Origin: Ophiura sarsii
Lineage: Eukaryota; Echinodermata; Ophiuroidea; Amphilepidida; Ophiuridae
NCBI GenBank assembly: GCA_035610835.1
Contig: CM069446.1
Span: 1,193,001-1,257,000 of the forward strand
Length of the DNA: 64,000 nt
Reading direction: 5' to 3'
In this document: positions 12,701-24,104 of the stretch, piece after piece
Position numbering within the stretch: the first letter of the stretch is position 1
Layout of the letters: each line of letters starts with the position of its first letter
Notes under the pieces: model-generated
Seen by the model: only the letters and a program-made list of their open reading frames with translations
The model's database searches: none
Told to the model about the DNA's origin: nothing
Position numbers and translations under genes: made by a program

Positions 12701-15700
12701 AGGGGACTTGATGGGCAAGATTAGAGAGCGTCCATCGACGGCACTGCTTCATACCATGTACAGAAGGTAAATTTATAGGAAATTATTAAAGAAGCAATTG
12801 TGCATAAATTAAGAGGTTTTCCAGGGGACTTGATGGGCAAGATTAGAGAGCGTCCATCGACGGCACTGCTTCATACCATGTACAGAAGGTAAATTTATAG
12901 GAAATTATTAAAGAAGCAATTGTGCATAAATTAAGAGGTTTTCCAGGGGACTTGATGGGCAAGATTAGAGAGCGTCCATCGACGGCACTGCTTCATACCA
13001 TGTACAGAAGGTAAATTTATAGGAAATTATTAAAGAAGCATTTGTGCATAAATTAAGAGGTTTTCCAGGGGACTTGATGGGCAAGATTAGAGAGCGTCCA
13101 TCGACGGCACTGCTTCATACCATGTACAGAAGGTAAATTTATAGGAAATTATTAAAGAAGCAATTGTGCATAAATTAAGAGGTTTTCCAGGGGACTTGAT
13201 GGGCAAGATTAGAGAGCGTCCATCGACGGCACTGCTTCATACCATGTACAGAAGGTAAATTTATAGGAAATTATTAAAGAAGCAATTGTGCATAAATTAA
13301 GAGGTTTTCCAGGGGACTTGATGGGCAAGATTAGAGAGCGTCCATCGACGGCACTGCTTCATACCATGTACAGAAGGTAAATTTATAGGAAATTATTAAA
13401 GAAGCAATTGTGCATAAATTAAGAGGTTTTCCAGGGGACTTGATGGGCAAGATTAGAGAGCGTCCATCGACGGCACTGCTTCATACCATGTACAGAAGGT
13501 AAATTTATAGGAAATTATCGATCGTGTCAAATTAAGTTGTGACCGGTTTTGACCTTTCCCTCATTGACCTCATTTGTGCATAAATTGAGAGGTTTTCCAG
13601 GGGACTTGATGGGCAAGATTAGAGAGCGTCCATCGACGGCACTGCTTCATACAATGTACAGAAGGTAAATGTATAGGAAATTATTAAAGAAGCATTTGTG
13701 CATAAATTAAGAGGTTTCCCAGGGGACTTGATGGGCAAGATTAGAGAGCGTCCATCGACGGCACTGCTTCATACAATGTACAGAAGGTAAATTTGTAGGA
13801 AATTATTAAAGAAGCATTTGTGCATAAATTAAGAGGTTTCCCAGGGGACTTGATGGGCAAGATTAGAGAGCGTCCATCGACGGCACTGCTTCATACCATG
13901 TACAGAAGGTAAATTTATAGGAAATTATTAAAGAAGCATTTGTGCATAAATTAAGAGGTTTCCCAGGGGACTTGATGGGCAAGATTAGAGAGCGTCCATC
14001 GACGGCACTACTTCATACCATGTACAGAAGGTAAATTTATAGGAAATTATTAAAGAAGCATTTGTGCATAAATTAAGAGGTTTCCCAGGGGACTTGATGG
14101 GCAAGATTAGAGAGCGTCCATCAACGGCACTGCTTCATACCATGTACAGAAGGTAAATTTATAGGAAATTATCGATCGTGTCAAATTAAGTTGTGACCGG
14201 TTTTGACCTTTCCCTCATTGACCTCTAAAGGTAACCTTTCCTCTTTGAGTAGGGAATGAAATTCACTGGGACAGCTCGGCCGTAATTTGGCAAAATAGCG
14301 TAATTCAAAAATGACGTTTTTGAGATATGAGCACTTTAAAGTTTGAGAGTTTGCATTTCTCTATTATTTACAGATGAAATTGATTTAAAAATGGCAATGT
14401 GCATTATGTTTCATTTTTTTAATTATTAAAAATTTAAAGGTAGATGACCCGATCACATTTTCGTAACACAGAATTATTTCAAACATACAGAGATTTTCAT
14501 ATCATATGAAAGCTCGTATTTTTCTCATCATCATACTGAAATTTGACGGCCTAATTCGGTATAATGACAGAGAAATCGACGAAATAGCGTTGAATTACTG
14601 CGAATGGTGGTTACCACAGATATAGTTTGTGTACTACTCAATGGGTACAGTTCACAGCATCTTGTGCGTCTAAAATAAGAACCATAATAGCTATGCATCT
14701 CAAATTTTGGGACACGACGTTTTTAAGGATGACCTTTCATGTAGAATAGAAAACTTCAAATTGAAAATCGGAACATCTACCTTTAAGTAAAGTAAACTAT
14801 TTTTACTAAAGATACAGCTGAATTTGTCCAGATACGGGGGTTTGCCAATCCGACATCTAATTATACGCAGAGTTAATCTTGCAAAACAGCGTAGCTCAAG
14901 TTAACGTGCAAAATAGTTGTTTGGAAAAGGCCCGTAACTTAGAGATACGCTGTTTTGCCAAGAAAATACTAGATTTTGAAACACGTAACTCGAATAACGC
15001 TGTTTTACCTTATTAAAATGCTAAAAGTTGCAAAATAAGGCTGAGATACGTTACACTATCTTTAAAACGGTGCATCAAGGTCTTTTGAGATGCTCACAGA
15101 TAAAAAGAGCACCCTCGATTTCCCCAGAAATGCATGCAACTCAAAAAGTCAATATTTTGAGTTACGCTGTTTTGCTAAATTACGGCCCAGCTGACCAGTC
15201 AGGGAAGGTTAACATGATTTTAGATGTCATTCCGATTGTAAGATTTGTAGCTATATTAAAGGAATTGAACAATTTTGAATATTGCTGTAAATTCACCGAA
15301 ATATCCTGAAACTTTTGGAAAAACAAAAAAAGCCTGACCGACCCTATCTGTTTGCCCGTAGAGAAGGCGTGTTTTTTGTCTCATGATAACAATAGTTGTC
15401 AAGGCTCAAGATAAGCGGGCGCTGGGCGATTTGTACCCCTCAGTCATCCTGCCATAGCGCCCGGTAGTGCTGAAAAATAAACAACCGAGCTCTGATATTT
15501 TGTCCAAACCAGCGCCCGTTGATGATAGGTAAGCTTGCCTAAGACATCAAATTTCAATTTGACAATACGATTTAATAAAAAGTTAGCTCCCGGTTGACTG
15601 AAAGTAGCTCCTGGTTCTCAATAAATCCCATGATCTGGACGCTACTTTTGAAAAAAATAGCTCCAAAGTAGGTAAAAAAACTGTTATCTTGAGGCTTGAT

Positions 15701-18059
15701 AGTTGTACTTTTTTTACATCACTTATTATACAGGCTGAACAACTTTGATGATGCAAGTTTCCAGCGCAACACAGCCAAATGTTTATATGTGAGTGAACGA
15801 TTGCCAGGAGCTGTAGAACATATTGGGATGAAGACAGACCCATGCAACTACTGGCTTTTCCCTGTTGTTGTTGTAAGTTAAGCATTGACATTATTTTCTG
15901 TTAAAGGTATATGTGATCTTTTCCATTGGAAAATCCTCAAAAAAAAATTGGAAGCAGATTTTCTTGCAGATTTACTTTTCTATTCATAAATCATAAATAT
16001 ATTCCAAGTTACAGAGCGATACAATTCCTAATAACCTCAAAATCATGGTTTAGAGTGAATTTAGAGTAAAATTTGAAAAATTGATAGTACCGCTCGGTAC
16101 AATCTATTTTTCAAACCATGATTTTGAAGTAATTAGGAATCGTATCGATCTGTATCTTAGAAGATCTTTATGATTTATGATCAAAAATCCAAATCTGCAA
16201 GAAAATCTGCTTTCATAGTAAAAATCAATGATAGAGGGCGCTACTTGGAAAAGATCACATAATATGCCTTTAAAAAAAATCAAGAAAACACACAAATGTG
16301 TTTAGGTTAATTTATGTTCTATCAAGGATTATCATAGAATTCTACCTATAAATACCCAATGAACTGTGGGTAATATTGTGACGAACGCAAAAAGGACAAG
16401 CCACTAAGCGATCGATATCGGGTTGACCAGAACCTCCTGTGGACAAAAGAACCCATTAGCACCTAGGACAGAGTTAGTCGAATGGGTTCGATGCTTGTGC
16501 CTCTTCCCGTTTACTATGATTTAACTCCTTTGATTCTATTATTAACTGGTCCACATACAGGGTGAAAAGAAACTGTAACACTAACAGAAACCATCTTGTT
16601 CAAATTTGGGACTTTTCAAATATCGTAAGAAAAACATATTTATTAGTAACTTAGTATGAAAAAATGATGTAAATCTCCAAGGCACTCAATTTATTTACAT
16701 GTTTGTCGATCCACGAGGTATAAAACATGTAGGAGAGCAAGAAATAACATTCTTCATACAATTTGTAAAACCTGGGATTAATATATGGTGAAACTGAAAT
16801 GAAATTTTAAACACAATGTATTTAATATTTAGATGGAGAAACATTGTAACATTTATATGAAAAATAGTACTCTTAGACAACATTTTTGTCTTATAATCAA
16901 TTGTAAACCAATAATAGGAGGTAATAATAAAGATTGCAATGGCAGAAAAACAAGTATTTTGACCAGGTATGACTTCTGTGGACATGTCAATTTTGCACAT
17001 GATAGGGGGGGGGGGACTCAAGGAAGTTTTTGATTTTGGAGATTTTTTGAATTTTGTAAGTGCTGTAATTATTGGAGTTTTAATCAAATGCATATATAAA
17101 AGTATACATTTTTGGAAAGGAAATATAGATCAGAGAATCCAAATTTTGGCGTTTTTTTGATTTTTTTTTTTTAGAAAATCCCAAAATTCATTTTTTTAAC
17201 CCAATTTTTTTTATCGCTTAATTATGATGTGAAGACACTAACTTAGGGACAAATTTCTCTTTTTTTAATGTAATCTAATATTTTGTGAAATTTGGACCAA
17301 AAAGTACCAAAAAAGTGGGGAAAAAATAGAAATTTTTTTTTTTACATTTTTGGTCAAAATTGATGCCAAATTTGGATTTTCTGATCCATTTCCTTTCCAA
17401 AAATGTATACGTTTATATTCATTTGAGTCATAGTTCAATAATTACAGCACTCACAAAATTCAAAGAGTGACTTCCTTTGAGTCCCCCCCCCCCCCCCCCC
17501 CCCTTAAACTACCATATTTTATAAACACAAATAATCCAGACCTTAGATTTGTTGTCCAGTGATGCTCTATAACAACTGACGCAAAGAGATTTATAAACAT
17601 GTTTTTAAACTTGGAAGTAAATTGAAGAAAATGACTGCCAGATGTGGGTCAACTTTTGTTTTTAACCGCCCTGGTTTTGTTTTCCACACTCTTACATAGC
17701 AAGAGCCCGATCGAGTCATCCATGAGCTGAACAATCTAGGAGTAGAAGCATACCGTGGCGCCACTCAACTCGACCTCATAAAACCAACAACTCCGTCACG
17801 ATCACCAACGTCTCCAATCACCCACAATGCATCTGAATTGATAGACACTTATCCCCACGAGGCTCACTATCTCATCGATAAAGTGATCTACCTACCAGTC
17901 CACAAGCATGTGCCTTATCACTACTTAGATCAGATCTGCTTAGCAATGGAGGTAGCTTTAAGGAGAGTAGCGGCTGTACCGTTTCCTAAGACTGTGGTGA
18001 TTGATGGGAAGACAGTGGTACTTAATAATGGAGAGATCAAGATGAAAAGTAAGCTTTGA
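9759..18059 (+). CDS. DegT/DnrJ/EryC1/StrS-family PLP aminotransferase-like gene, 4 coding exons
   Basis: Coding exons are 9759-9813, 10682-11546, 15734-15872 and 17700-18059. Each is bounded by GT/AG and the phases (1, 2, 0) match, giving 472 residues. The fold type I signature is present: 'AHIYGRVSDIEGV', the cofactor-ring Asp in 'LEDNAE' (about residue 176) and a candidate Schiff-base Lys in 'SFGIIKPITAFGG' (about 203), 27 residues apart as expected for the family. The C-terminus has 'NYWLFPVVV' and 'VIYLPVHKHVPYHYLDQI', typical of the small domain. Family members aminate sugars and related ketones; the substrate here is unknown. Residues 57-69 are repeated as 70-82 by a 39-bp in-frame duplication. 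The long exon-2 frame also continues upstream of a TTG near 10906, so that is not the start. Introns with matched phases argue against bacterial contamination. Confidence 0.85.
10157..10538. mobile_element. hAT-like MITE in aminotransferase intron 1
   Basis: Exact 8-bp target duplication ACGCTTGG at 10149-10156 and 10539-10546. Inverted ends: CCCGAGGTGCTAAGTGGTCA and TGACCACTGAGCACCCCGGG. Inside are four or five TTGTTTAGGGTATCAAAATA-like repeats, the reverse complement of those in the element at 7916-8528, to which it is clearly related. No coding capacity. Confidence 0.85.
10795..10872 (+). repeat. 39-bp in-frame coding duplication (13 residues x2)
   Basis: Two adjacent 39-bp units (10795-10833, 10834-10872) differ at one base and encode 'PKHVLPCLSVRTG' twice. 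The length keeps the frame. 'CLSVRTGFD' resembles the family's N-terminal 'A.AVRSGFD' segment, so the second unit is likely the ancestral one and the first an extra copy. Confidence 0.9.
11461..13534 (+). repeat. 122-bp tandem array, block 1 (17 copies) over the aminotransferase exon 2 donor
   Basis: Units begin (at CATAAATT) at 11461, 11583, 11705 and every 122 bp to 13413: 17 copies. The first copy is the true 3' end of exon 2 plus its donor AG|GTAAAT at 11546/11547. Each unit therefore carries about 100 bp of exon end, the donor and about 20 bp of intron. Copies are nearly identical, differing at a few sites (TTCCC/TTTCC; GCAATTG/GCATTTG). The unit is not a multiple of three, and reading past the first donor gives TAA at once, so only the first donor yields the full protein. 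Confidence 0.95.
13519..14225 (+). repeat. 122-bp tandem array, block 2 (5 copies) with repeated flanking intron
   Basis: After block 1 comes a roughly 52-bp intron stretch starting ATCGATCGTGTCAAATTAAG (13519). Then five more 122-bp units begin at 13579, 13701, 13823, 13945 and 14067, and the same stretch recurs at about 14171-14225. The second block was therefore made with the neighbouring intron attached, a higher-order duplication. These copies mostly carry TTCCC and GCATTTGTG, closer to the exon than most of block 1. Confidence 0.9.
14434..14786 (-). mobile_element. MITE family B (TTAAAGGTAGATG ends), copy 1
   Basis: 353 bp, starting TTAAAGGTAGATGACCCGAT and ending ATCTACCTTTAA, in aminotransferase intron 2. 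It is the reverse orientation of the copies at 51668, 52017 and 57140, more diverged from them than they are from each other. TTAA boundaries would fit a piggyBac-type target, but no transposase is present. Confidence 0.75.
15585..15700. repeat. Dispersed repeat shared with 7250-7345
   Basis: Holds TAGCTCC words and AAAAAAACTGTTATCTTGAG just upstream of aminotransferase exon 3. The relative near 7250-7345 has the same words in the same order. Class unknown. Confidence 0.4.
15901..16273 (+). mobile_element. MITE family A (foldback, TTAAAGGTATA ends), copy 1
   Basis: Starts TTAAAGGTATATGTGATCTT and ends AAGATCACATAATATGCCTT followed by TAA; most of the length pairs as a foldback around a CCGCTCGGTACAATCTAT centre. 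Copies lie at 36843-37217 and 56321-56708. About 373 bp, non-coding; it begins 28 bp after the aminotransferase exon 3 donor. Confidence 0.85.
17005..17505. mobile_element. Foldback element with poly-G/poly-C outer ends
   Basis: The left part (G-run at 17005, GACTCAAGGAAG, then TATACATTTTTGGAAAGGAA) is mirrored on the right (TTCCTTTCCAAAAATGTATA, CTTCCTTTGAGTC, C-run to 17503). It lies in aminotransferase intron 3. A partial relative (TTCCTTTCCAAAAATGTATA) occurs at about 36563. Confidence 0.6.
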
Positions 18060-18700
18060 GATCAGGGTGTATTTTATATCAACTACACACTTTTGGGGTC
18101 AGTCTATAGATCTAAGACAGGGTAAAATAGAAGAGTAGATTGCAAAAGTGGACGTTTCACTCTAAAAATCTAAATTCATTTAAGTGCAGCTCAGTTGTTG
18201 AGAGACAGGTCCTGTGTATCTATAGTCAGTGTGATCTTAATGCTATGGACATAATTCCACCAATACATGCGTATGTGCTAAACCCCGAAGTGTGTACGCT
18301 TTCAAAAAATTACCACGCATCCTGATTGGTCAATCGTGAAATTGTCACGCACATGTGAAATAGCTTGAATTTCGTCCATAGCATTATGACAGTAATCCAA
18401 AGAAGTCTGTGTATTGTAATTGTATAATTGTGGACGTTTCGGCAACCACTGTTATTTAGTTAAGTCTGCTACTGATGCTAGTTTAGTTGCTTAGCAATGA
18501 CTCTGGCGTTTCTAGATGTGTTTTTTCTCCCAGATGAGGTTGTATAGGGAAATGACCATACTATTTTCCTGGGAAATGTTAGTACCTGTCATTTCATCAT
18601 CATCATCTTCCTATACTGTGCAGAAACCTCTGTAAAAGAGTATACTCGCACACGTGTTGAGGTGCATTAAGGTTTGGAGTAGACATAAAACTCCACAGGC
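18060..18700. other. 3' flank of the aminotransferase gene
   Basis: Probably 3' UTR then intergenic. I see no convincing AATAAA close to the stop codon and no further gene. Confidence 0.4.
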
Positions 18701-18990
18701 ATAAAAATAGTATATACAAGTTAAAAATATTGTTGTGGGGCGATGACTAGGTGAAAGACTGGACGTCGCAGACCCGGGTCTTGAAGACGTCTAGTGATGG
18801 AGAGTCCACGACTTGCTGGGGGTAGTAGATTCCACAGACGGATGGTGTCAGGAAAATACGAGCCTTTCATCAAGTTGGTGCGAGTGGTGGGAATGGTGAA
18901 TTTCTTGTTGTGGCCACTTGTCATTCTGTTGACTGGGGCGAGTTGATCATCAGGGATGTCTATGAGCTTGTTGGTAATACATTGTTGGTT
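18700..18990 (-). mobile_element. LINE reverse-transcriptase C-terminal fragment
   Basis: The minus-strand frame reads 'NRMTSGHNKKFTIPTTRT' then 'GSYFPDTIRLWNLLPPA', the C-terminal signature of CR1/jockey-like LINE ORF2 proteins. A frameshift follows, after which another frame reads 'RLQDPGLRRPVF'. Truncated and inactive. Confidence 0.65.
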
Positions 18991-19119
18991 TGATCAGAAT
19001 TAGTCAATGAAATGGCTTGATTAGTTCATGAATATTTATGACTTTTATGAGGTGTAATAACGTACACTGTGCGATATTAATTAAGGTGCAATCATACATT
19101 GTGCACTTATCTTTATACA

Positions 19120-19499
19120 TTAAAGGGGCATTGAGAGATACGTATGGGAGTGCGCCCTCAATTATCCTGGAAATCAGTTTTTTGGAATCAAAGTAATACT
19201 TAGGCATAACTACCATCTGAAACCTTTTTCCCAAAATTTGCCGTTTATCATAAAATTGCATGGTTTTCTTAGTTTCGATATGATCATATCGAAACTAAGG
19301 TGCTGAATTCGGAAGTTATGCTAAGTTTTACTCACAAACTTTCGCAGCAAATCTCAACCAGGAAGTGCTGTTATTTGCTTAGTTTGGCATGAAGGCGATG
19401 TCGGAATTGTATGATATTTTAGATTTGGGCTATGTGGATGATTATCTTTACGTTAATTGCTCATTTAGTATATCGATTCATCTCTCAATGCCCCTTTAA
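19120..19499. mobile_element. MITE with TTAAAGGGGCATTGAGAGAT ends
   Basis: 380 bp with inverted ends TTAAAGGGGCATTGAGAGAT and ATCTCTCAATGCCCCTTTAA. The centre carries a perfect palindrome around 19269-19302 (CTTAGTTTCGATATGATCAT and its complement). The termini match the element at 3238-3599. Non-coding. Confidence 0.8.
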
Positions 19500-19826
19500 C
19501 AATAATACAGATCAATTGCAACTGTGTTATAAAACATTGGCGATAGATAATGATCACATGGAATCAGCCATTTTTGTGCCTTGTATAAAATTTGCAAAAT
19601 CATGAACATTTATATTTTTTAATATTTTAAATATAGAATCATATTGTTGCAATAAAATACTGATCTTTTATATATAATCCAATATTAACATATAATAAGG
19701 AAACTGTCGCAGTGCCATGGGCTTATAGCTAGATTAGGAAAAAAACTGCTCAAAAAAAGTTTGGAATATTTTTTCAATCACAATTTGTTCAAATATATTG
19801 GGATATGTTCAGTTAGTGTAATATAT

Positions 19827-20796
19827 CAGGCCCGTCGGAACCGCTACGGCAGGAACGGCAGCTGCCGTACCACTTTTCCGGGGAGGGGGGGAAAAAAGGG
19901 GGGGAAAAAAAGAGGAAAAAAAATAAATAAAAATCTTCAAAAAATTAAAAATATTCGAGAGAACATAATAAGGCATAACACGTACCTATAGTATACTGTA
20001 CTACAGGCTGTATCAAAATGATTTGTACTCTGATATGTTCCATTTTCAAAAAAGCATTAAAAATATAAAATCTCTGATAAATACAATATTTTTGATTTTA
20101 ATAAATAGGGAATTATGTCAACTTATTGATCTGATAATCTGAAGATAATTGGCTGTTGTTTCTGACCGCTATTGTCATTCAAATGAAAATCGACGTAATC
20201 ATGGTTTTACTCGCAGCAACGCAAATTTAATAGGTTCACTGCACAAACTCTTTATAAGTAGTGAATATATGAGTGCAGTCAGGAGGAACTTTGAATTGCG
20301 CGCTTCAGATCTAACGTTTCGATGAAAATGATAAAAACACCAATATTCCTTTAAAAGCTTGTAAATTCTGAAAAAAATGTGCGATTGTCGTAAATCAAAA
20401 TTCTTAGAAAAGATGAAACTTCAATAATTTTGCATATAGAAGCAAAATGGTCTAAATGGTTCGTAACATATCAAAAAAAAATCTGAAAAACTGATCAGAC
20501 CACGGTACAAATCTTTTTGATACAGCCTGTATTTATATCATAGACTGTAAACTATGACTTTACTGCACTGGACACAATGTTTAACAGTTGTTCATTATTC
20601 CATATAATTTATTATAAGTGCTATTAACTTTACCATGAAATGTTTTATTTCATTTCCAAAAAAACGCTAGCTTAAAAGGGGGCTTCGCCCCCTTTGATCC
20701 CCACGAGGGGCTTTGCCCCTTCGAACCCTATTGGGGGTTGCACCCCCAAACCCCCGCTCGTGCCGTACTACTTTCAAATTCCTTCCGACGGGCCTG
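19827..20796. mobile_element. hAT-like element (CAGGCCCGTCGGAA ends), middle layer of the nest
   Basis: Exact 8-bp target duplication TAATATAT at 19819-19826 and 20797-20804, with ends CAGGCCCGTCGGAA and TTCCGACGGGCCTG. 970 bp including a nested MITE; without it about 440 bp. GC-rich pieces near the right end form short hairpins (GGGGGCTTCGCCCCC; GGGGTTGCACCCCC near 20735). No transposase. Confidence 0.9.
20004..20529. mobile_element. Tc1/mariner-type MITE nested in the hAT element
   Basis: Ends CAGGCTGTATCAAAATGATT and its near complement AATCTTTTTGATACAGCCTG, flanked by TA on both sides (20002-20003, 20530-20531). 526 bp with no transposase reading frame; innermost layer of the three-deep nest. 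Confidence 0.8.
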
Positions 20797-21319
20797 TAAT
20801 ATATCATTTAAAAGTTAATGTGTTCATCTTTACAATGATACAAAATTTGAAGGAATCCCTTGCTCCAGTGCTCAGCCACATGCTTGAGAACTTGGGGAAG
20901 TCACTATCTGAGTGCCAAAATCAGCACTATTTCGTGCTCAAAAGACTATCTTTGTCGTCTGTTCAATGAAATGTTACATTGACCACTACAGTGTAGTGTG
21001 ATGATCTATTGATTTTTAAGCATGAAATCGTGTTGATTTTGGCACTTTCAGATTGCGACCTTCCCATGTTCTCAAGCATGTGGCTGAGCACTGGAACAAG
21101 GGATTGCTTCAAATTGGATACCATTGTAAAGATGAACACATTAGCTTTTAAATAATATATTACACTAAATGAACATATCCCGAGATATTTGAACATATTG
21201 TGATTGAAAAAATTCCAAACCTTTTTTGAGCAGTTTATATGTTTATAATGTAAAAGCTGAATGCAAACTGCTTATCCACAAACATAGCCTGTGTAAGTAA
21301 ATGTAATAAATATAAGAGG

Positions 21320-21395
21320 ACCTGACGTTTCGATTCTAACAGAATCTTTATTTTACCTTTGATAAAGATTCTGTTAGTTAATCGAAACATCAGTT
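21320..21395. repeat. Short imperfect palindrome
   Basis: TTTCGATTCTAACAGAATCT near 21328 pairs with AGATTCTGTTAGTTAATCGA near 21367. It could form a hairpin of about 20 base pairs. No associated gene. Confidence 0.5.
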
Positions 21396-21396
21396 T

Positions 21397-22378
21397 ATAT
21401 GTTTGTGTAAATTTAGCAAATTTTAAGGTATTCCTTTTAATTTGCAAAGTTTTGACTCTCTAATGTATTTACTATAACAAACCATCTGATTTTCAGTATA
21501 CACTCTAAATAAGAAAACAACTCATTCTTTTTGGGGGTATAAAGAAGATTTAAAACAATTTGTGTGTGTGTTTGTTTGTTTGTTTTTCACTTTTTTGCTA
21601 AACGATATAATTTCTAGCATGTGACCTGTTTTAAATGAGTGTGTGATGTCATCAAGTCATTTACATTTTGTAATCATGTATAATGATTTTTTAGTAGAAT
21701 AACAATTACAGAATTATGATAATTAATTTTTAAATTCATGATCAAGTTATTTAGCAACTGAATGAATATGTACACAAATTTTCATGTATTTATAAAGTAC
21801 TTAGATGTATTGATTAATAATGTGTTGATTTTACAGCAACATTAATTGTCATTAGTTAAAAATATGACCAGTTGTTTAATTCGGAAATTTTGTATAAAAG
21901 CGAAACAAGATGTGTTCGAAATAGTTTTGATATCCCATCGGATGTCTTTGTCAATGTGCCAGGATGTGTTGAATTTCCTGTGACATCACAGAATTGTTGT
22001 ATCCGGTTAGTACTTGCAGACTGCAAAACAAATCTCATTAATTAAAGAACAAACCCGCTCAACGGCCCGACCGACCCCTTTTCTTCTTCATTTTTGTATT
22101 TATTTATTTTTGCCAAAATCTTTTTATTTTTGTTTAACTGTTCAACATTTTGTGAACCAATTTCCATTTTTTTCTCTTATGAAATTGAAATTTGTACAGA
22201 AATTTCTTCTCTTTAATTTGAGACATTACACATGAGGATTGACTGAATATATCACAGCTATGTGTCCAAAACCAAGTTGCGTTTTTCATTTTAGCATTTC
22301 ATTCTTCTACACGCAGCCTCCGTGTAGCAATAGGCAGATTATTGATTCACTTTGTAGTAACTTATGGTCGATAGTAAA
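21397..22378. other. Intergenic, nothing recognised
   Basis: AT-rich with short frames of no recognisable family; a TGTTTG microsatellite lies near 21563-21585. Confidence 0.4.
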
Positions 22379-22712
22379 GGCCAAACAAAGAAGTAGGTCT
22401 GTCTCAGAAGCCCGCCCGCATTGGTATGTGAAATGAGCTACGGCGCGTAGTTCTATGCACTGGGGGCTAAAAAACTTCTTTTATTTTTGGATTATTTTAC
22501 CTCTTTTTTTTGGATTTTTAAAAAAAAAGTTTTAAAAAAGTTCTCTGTAAACTTGGATAAGCAACAACAACAACAAAAAAAATCAAAAATAAATAAATCG
22601 CATACCTCATAGCCTTTTTTCTAAAAAAAAAAAATCAAAAAAAAATCACACAGCACTTTAATAGCTTTTATGCACAATGTTTCTGAGACAGACTTTCTTC
22701 TTTGTTTGGCCT
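22379..22712. mobile_element. PIF/Harbinger-like MITE (GGCCAAACAAAGAAG ends), copy 1
   Basis: Ends GGCCAAACAAAGAAG and CTTCTTTGTTTGGCC, followed by TAA. The copy at 26390-26715 has clean TAA duplications on both sides, which places the family. 334 bp, with A/T runs in the middle, non-coding. Confidence 0.75.
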
Positions 22713-23700
22713 AAGATGAGGATTGGGGCTGCTTCAATTGTTCAATGCAGCCGATACACATGATACCTGTCACATTCATGTCCTGCGTGCGAAAAGGAAA
22801 ACTGCACTATGGTTCATTATATTTGGTATGGAGTTCTTAATTGTTAACCGATCTTCACAAACAATGTCTCTAATTGATGAGGAGAAATTTGTTCACAATT
22901 TTGTAATTTAATATTTTAAATTGAAACCATATTTTTAGATATATGGGCGTATTTATTAACTGGTCAGTTACCTCTTTTTCTTTTGAGGTCTGTAGTTCAG
23001 AAGGTGGGAGTGAATCTTGCATACCAACCTCTACATGTAGTCCATTTTTGATGATAAAAAATATGTGCAGAAGATATATTCTTACAAATATATGGAATAC
23101 AAATCTTAAAAGTTTATGCAAATAAGTGCTGCGCAGGGTCAAAATTTAAGGTTGCTGTGCAAAAACGCCTATGCGTTACTCTTGCCAAGGATTCAGAAAT
23201 ATAGTTTCTGGTGTCAAAATATACAATGTTTTGTTATTATAGTGTGTAAATGATAGCATATTTTCTATTTTTTATAAACCAATTCTCTCAAATGGTTTGC
23301 CAATGTTGTGTCTTCTACATAGTCAAATTTAAACTACTTAACATATTAATCATTATGATGTTAACTTTTGTAAATAAGATTGTTTTTCATGAAGTGCAAT
23401 TCTATGTTTTTCTTTGCTTTAAAAAGTTCTATAAAAAGGTTCGTTTAATATCCAAACGCTGGAACTTTTACTTTGTCGGCTCAAATTGGGAATGACGACA
23501 GCCCATTCTGTAAAATACTTCAATTTGTTAGTACTTTGTTTCACGAAGTACTGAAAGCCATCATTTTCGCGAGCATTTAATTTTTCGATTCCAAAATTTG
23601 ACTCCGATTTTAAGCTATTACCATGGTTTATTTCACGGGGATTTAATTGCGCAAATTTATGGTCCTCGGGAAATTTGAGAAATTAAATACCTTGCGAAAT
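22713..23700. other. Intergenic, nothing recognised
   Basis: Short frames only; none shows a recognisable family. Confidence 0.4.
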
Positions 23701-24104
23701 GGGAGAGCGTGTTGGCGCAGCGGTAGATACCCTCGCTTTGCACCAATGAATCCCGGGTTCGAAATCTGTGCTCGGTCGAGCTTTATGTGCATTTGGTTTA
23801 TCACAATCCATACACACTCTCTCGCAGGTTTTCTCCAGGATCTCCGGTTTCCTCCTGCTTTCAAAATCTGTGATTAGTTGTTTCGGTTATCAAAAACTTC
23901 CTTGACCCAATGGTAATTGGGGAGCTGCATTGAAAAATGGTGGATGTTACAATCTAAGTGCGGGTAGGTTTGCGCTAGAAATTGGCAGCACCCTAGTTGA
24001 TGCGACCTGATTCTGATGATTCACCAGCAGCGAAATTACAGCGCTTTGATCACTTTGGAAAGGCGCTATATAAATACTAATTATTATTATTATTATTATT
24101 ATTA
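23701..24104 (+). mobile_element. tRNA-derived SINE
   Basis: The head has box A (GTGTTGGCGCAGCGGTAGA, about 23709) and box B (GGGTTCGAAATC, about 23755). A body with GGTTTTCTCCAGGATCTCCG (about 23826) follows, then a LINE-like 3' end GGCGCTATATAAATAC and an (ATT)n tail to 24104. About 400 bp, complete in layout. The 3' end resembles the LINE tails at 5085-5152 and 7090-7150, suggesting the partner LINE. Confidence 0.85.

Larger units (their letters stand above)
19743..21236. mobile_element. Foldback element split by a hAT element (outer layer of a nest)
   Basis: The left arm begins AAACTGCTCAAAAAAAGTTT and the right arm ends with its complement at 21236. After removing the hAT insertion at 19827-20796, the left arm continues from 20805 to about 20960 and pairs with 20990-21190 (TCAGCCACATGCTTGAGAAC against GTTCTCAAGCATGTGGCTGA). 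Arms are about 250 bp; no coding capacity. Confidence 0.85.

Noticed and set aside
11461..14170. CRISPR-like regular repeats
   Set aside because: The units are directly adjacent 122-mers without unique spacers, in a eukaryotic intron, and derive from an exon end.
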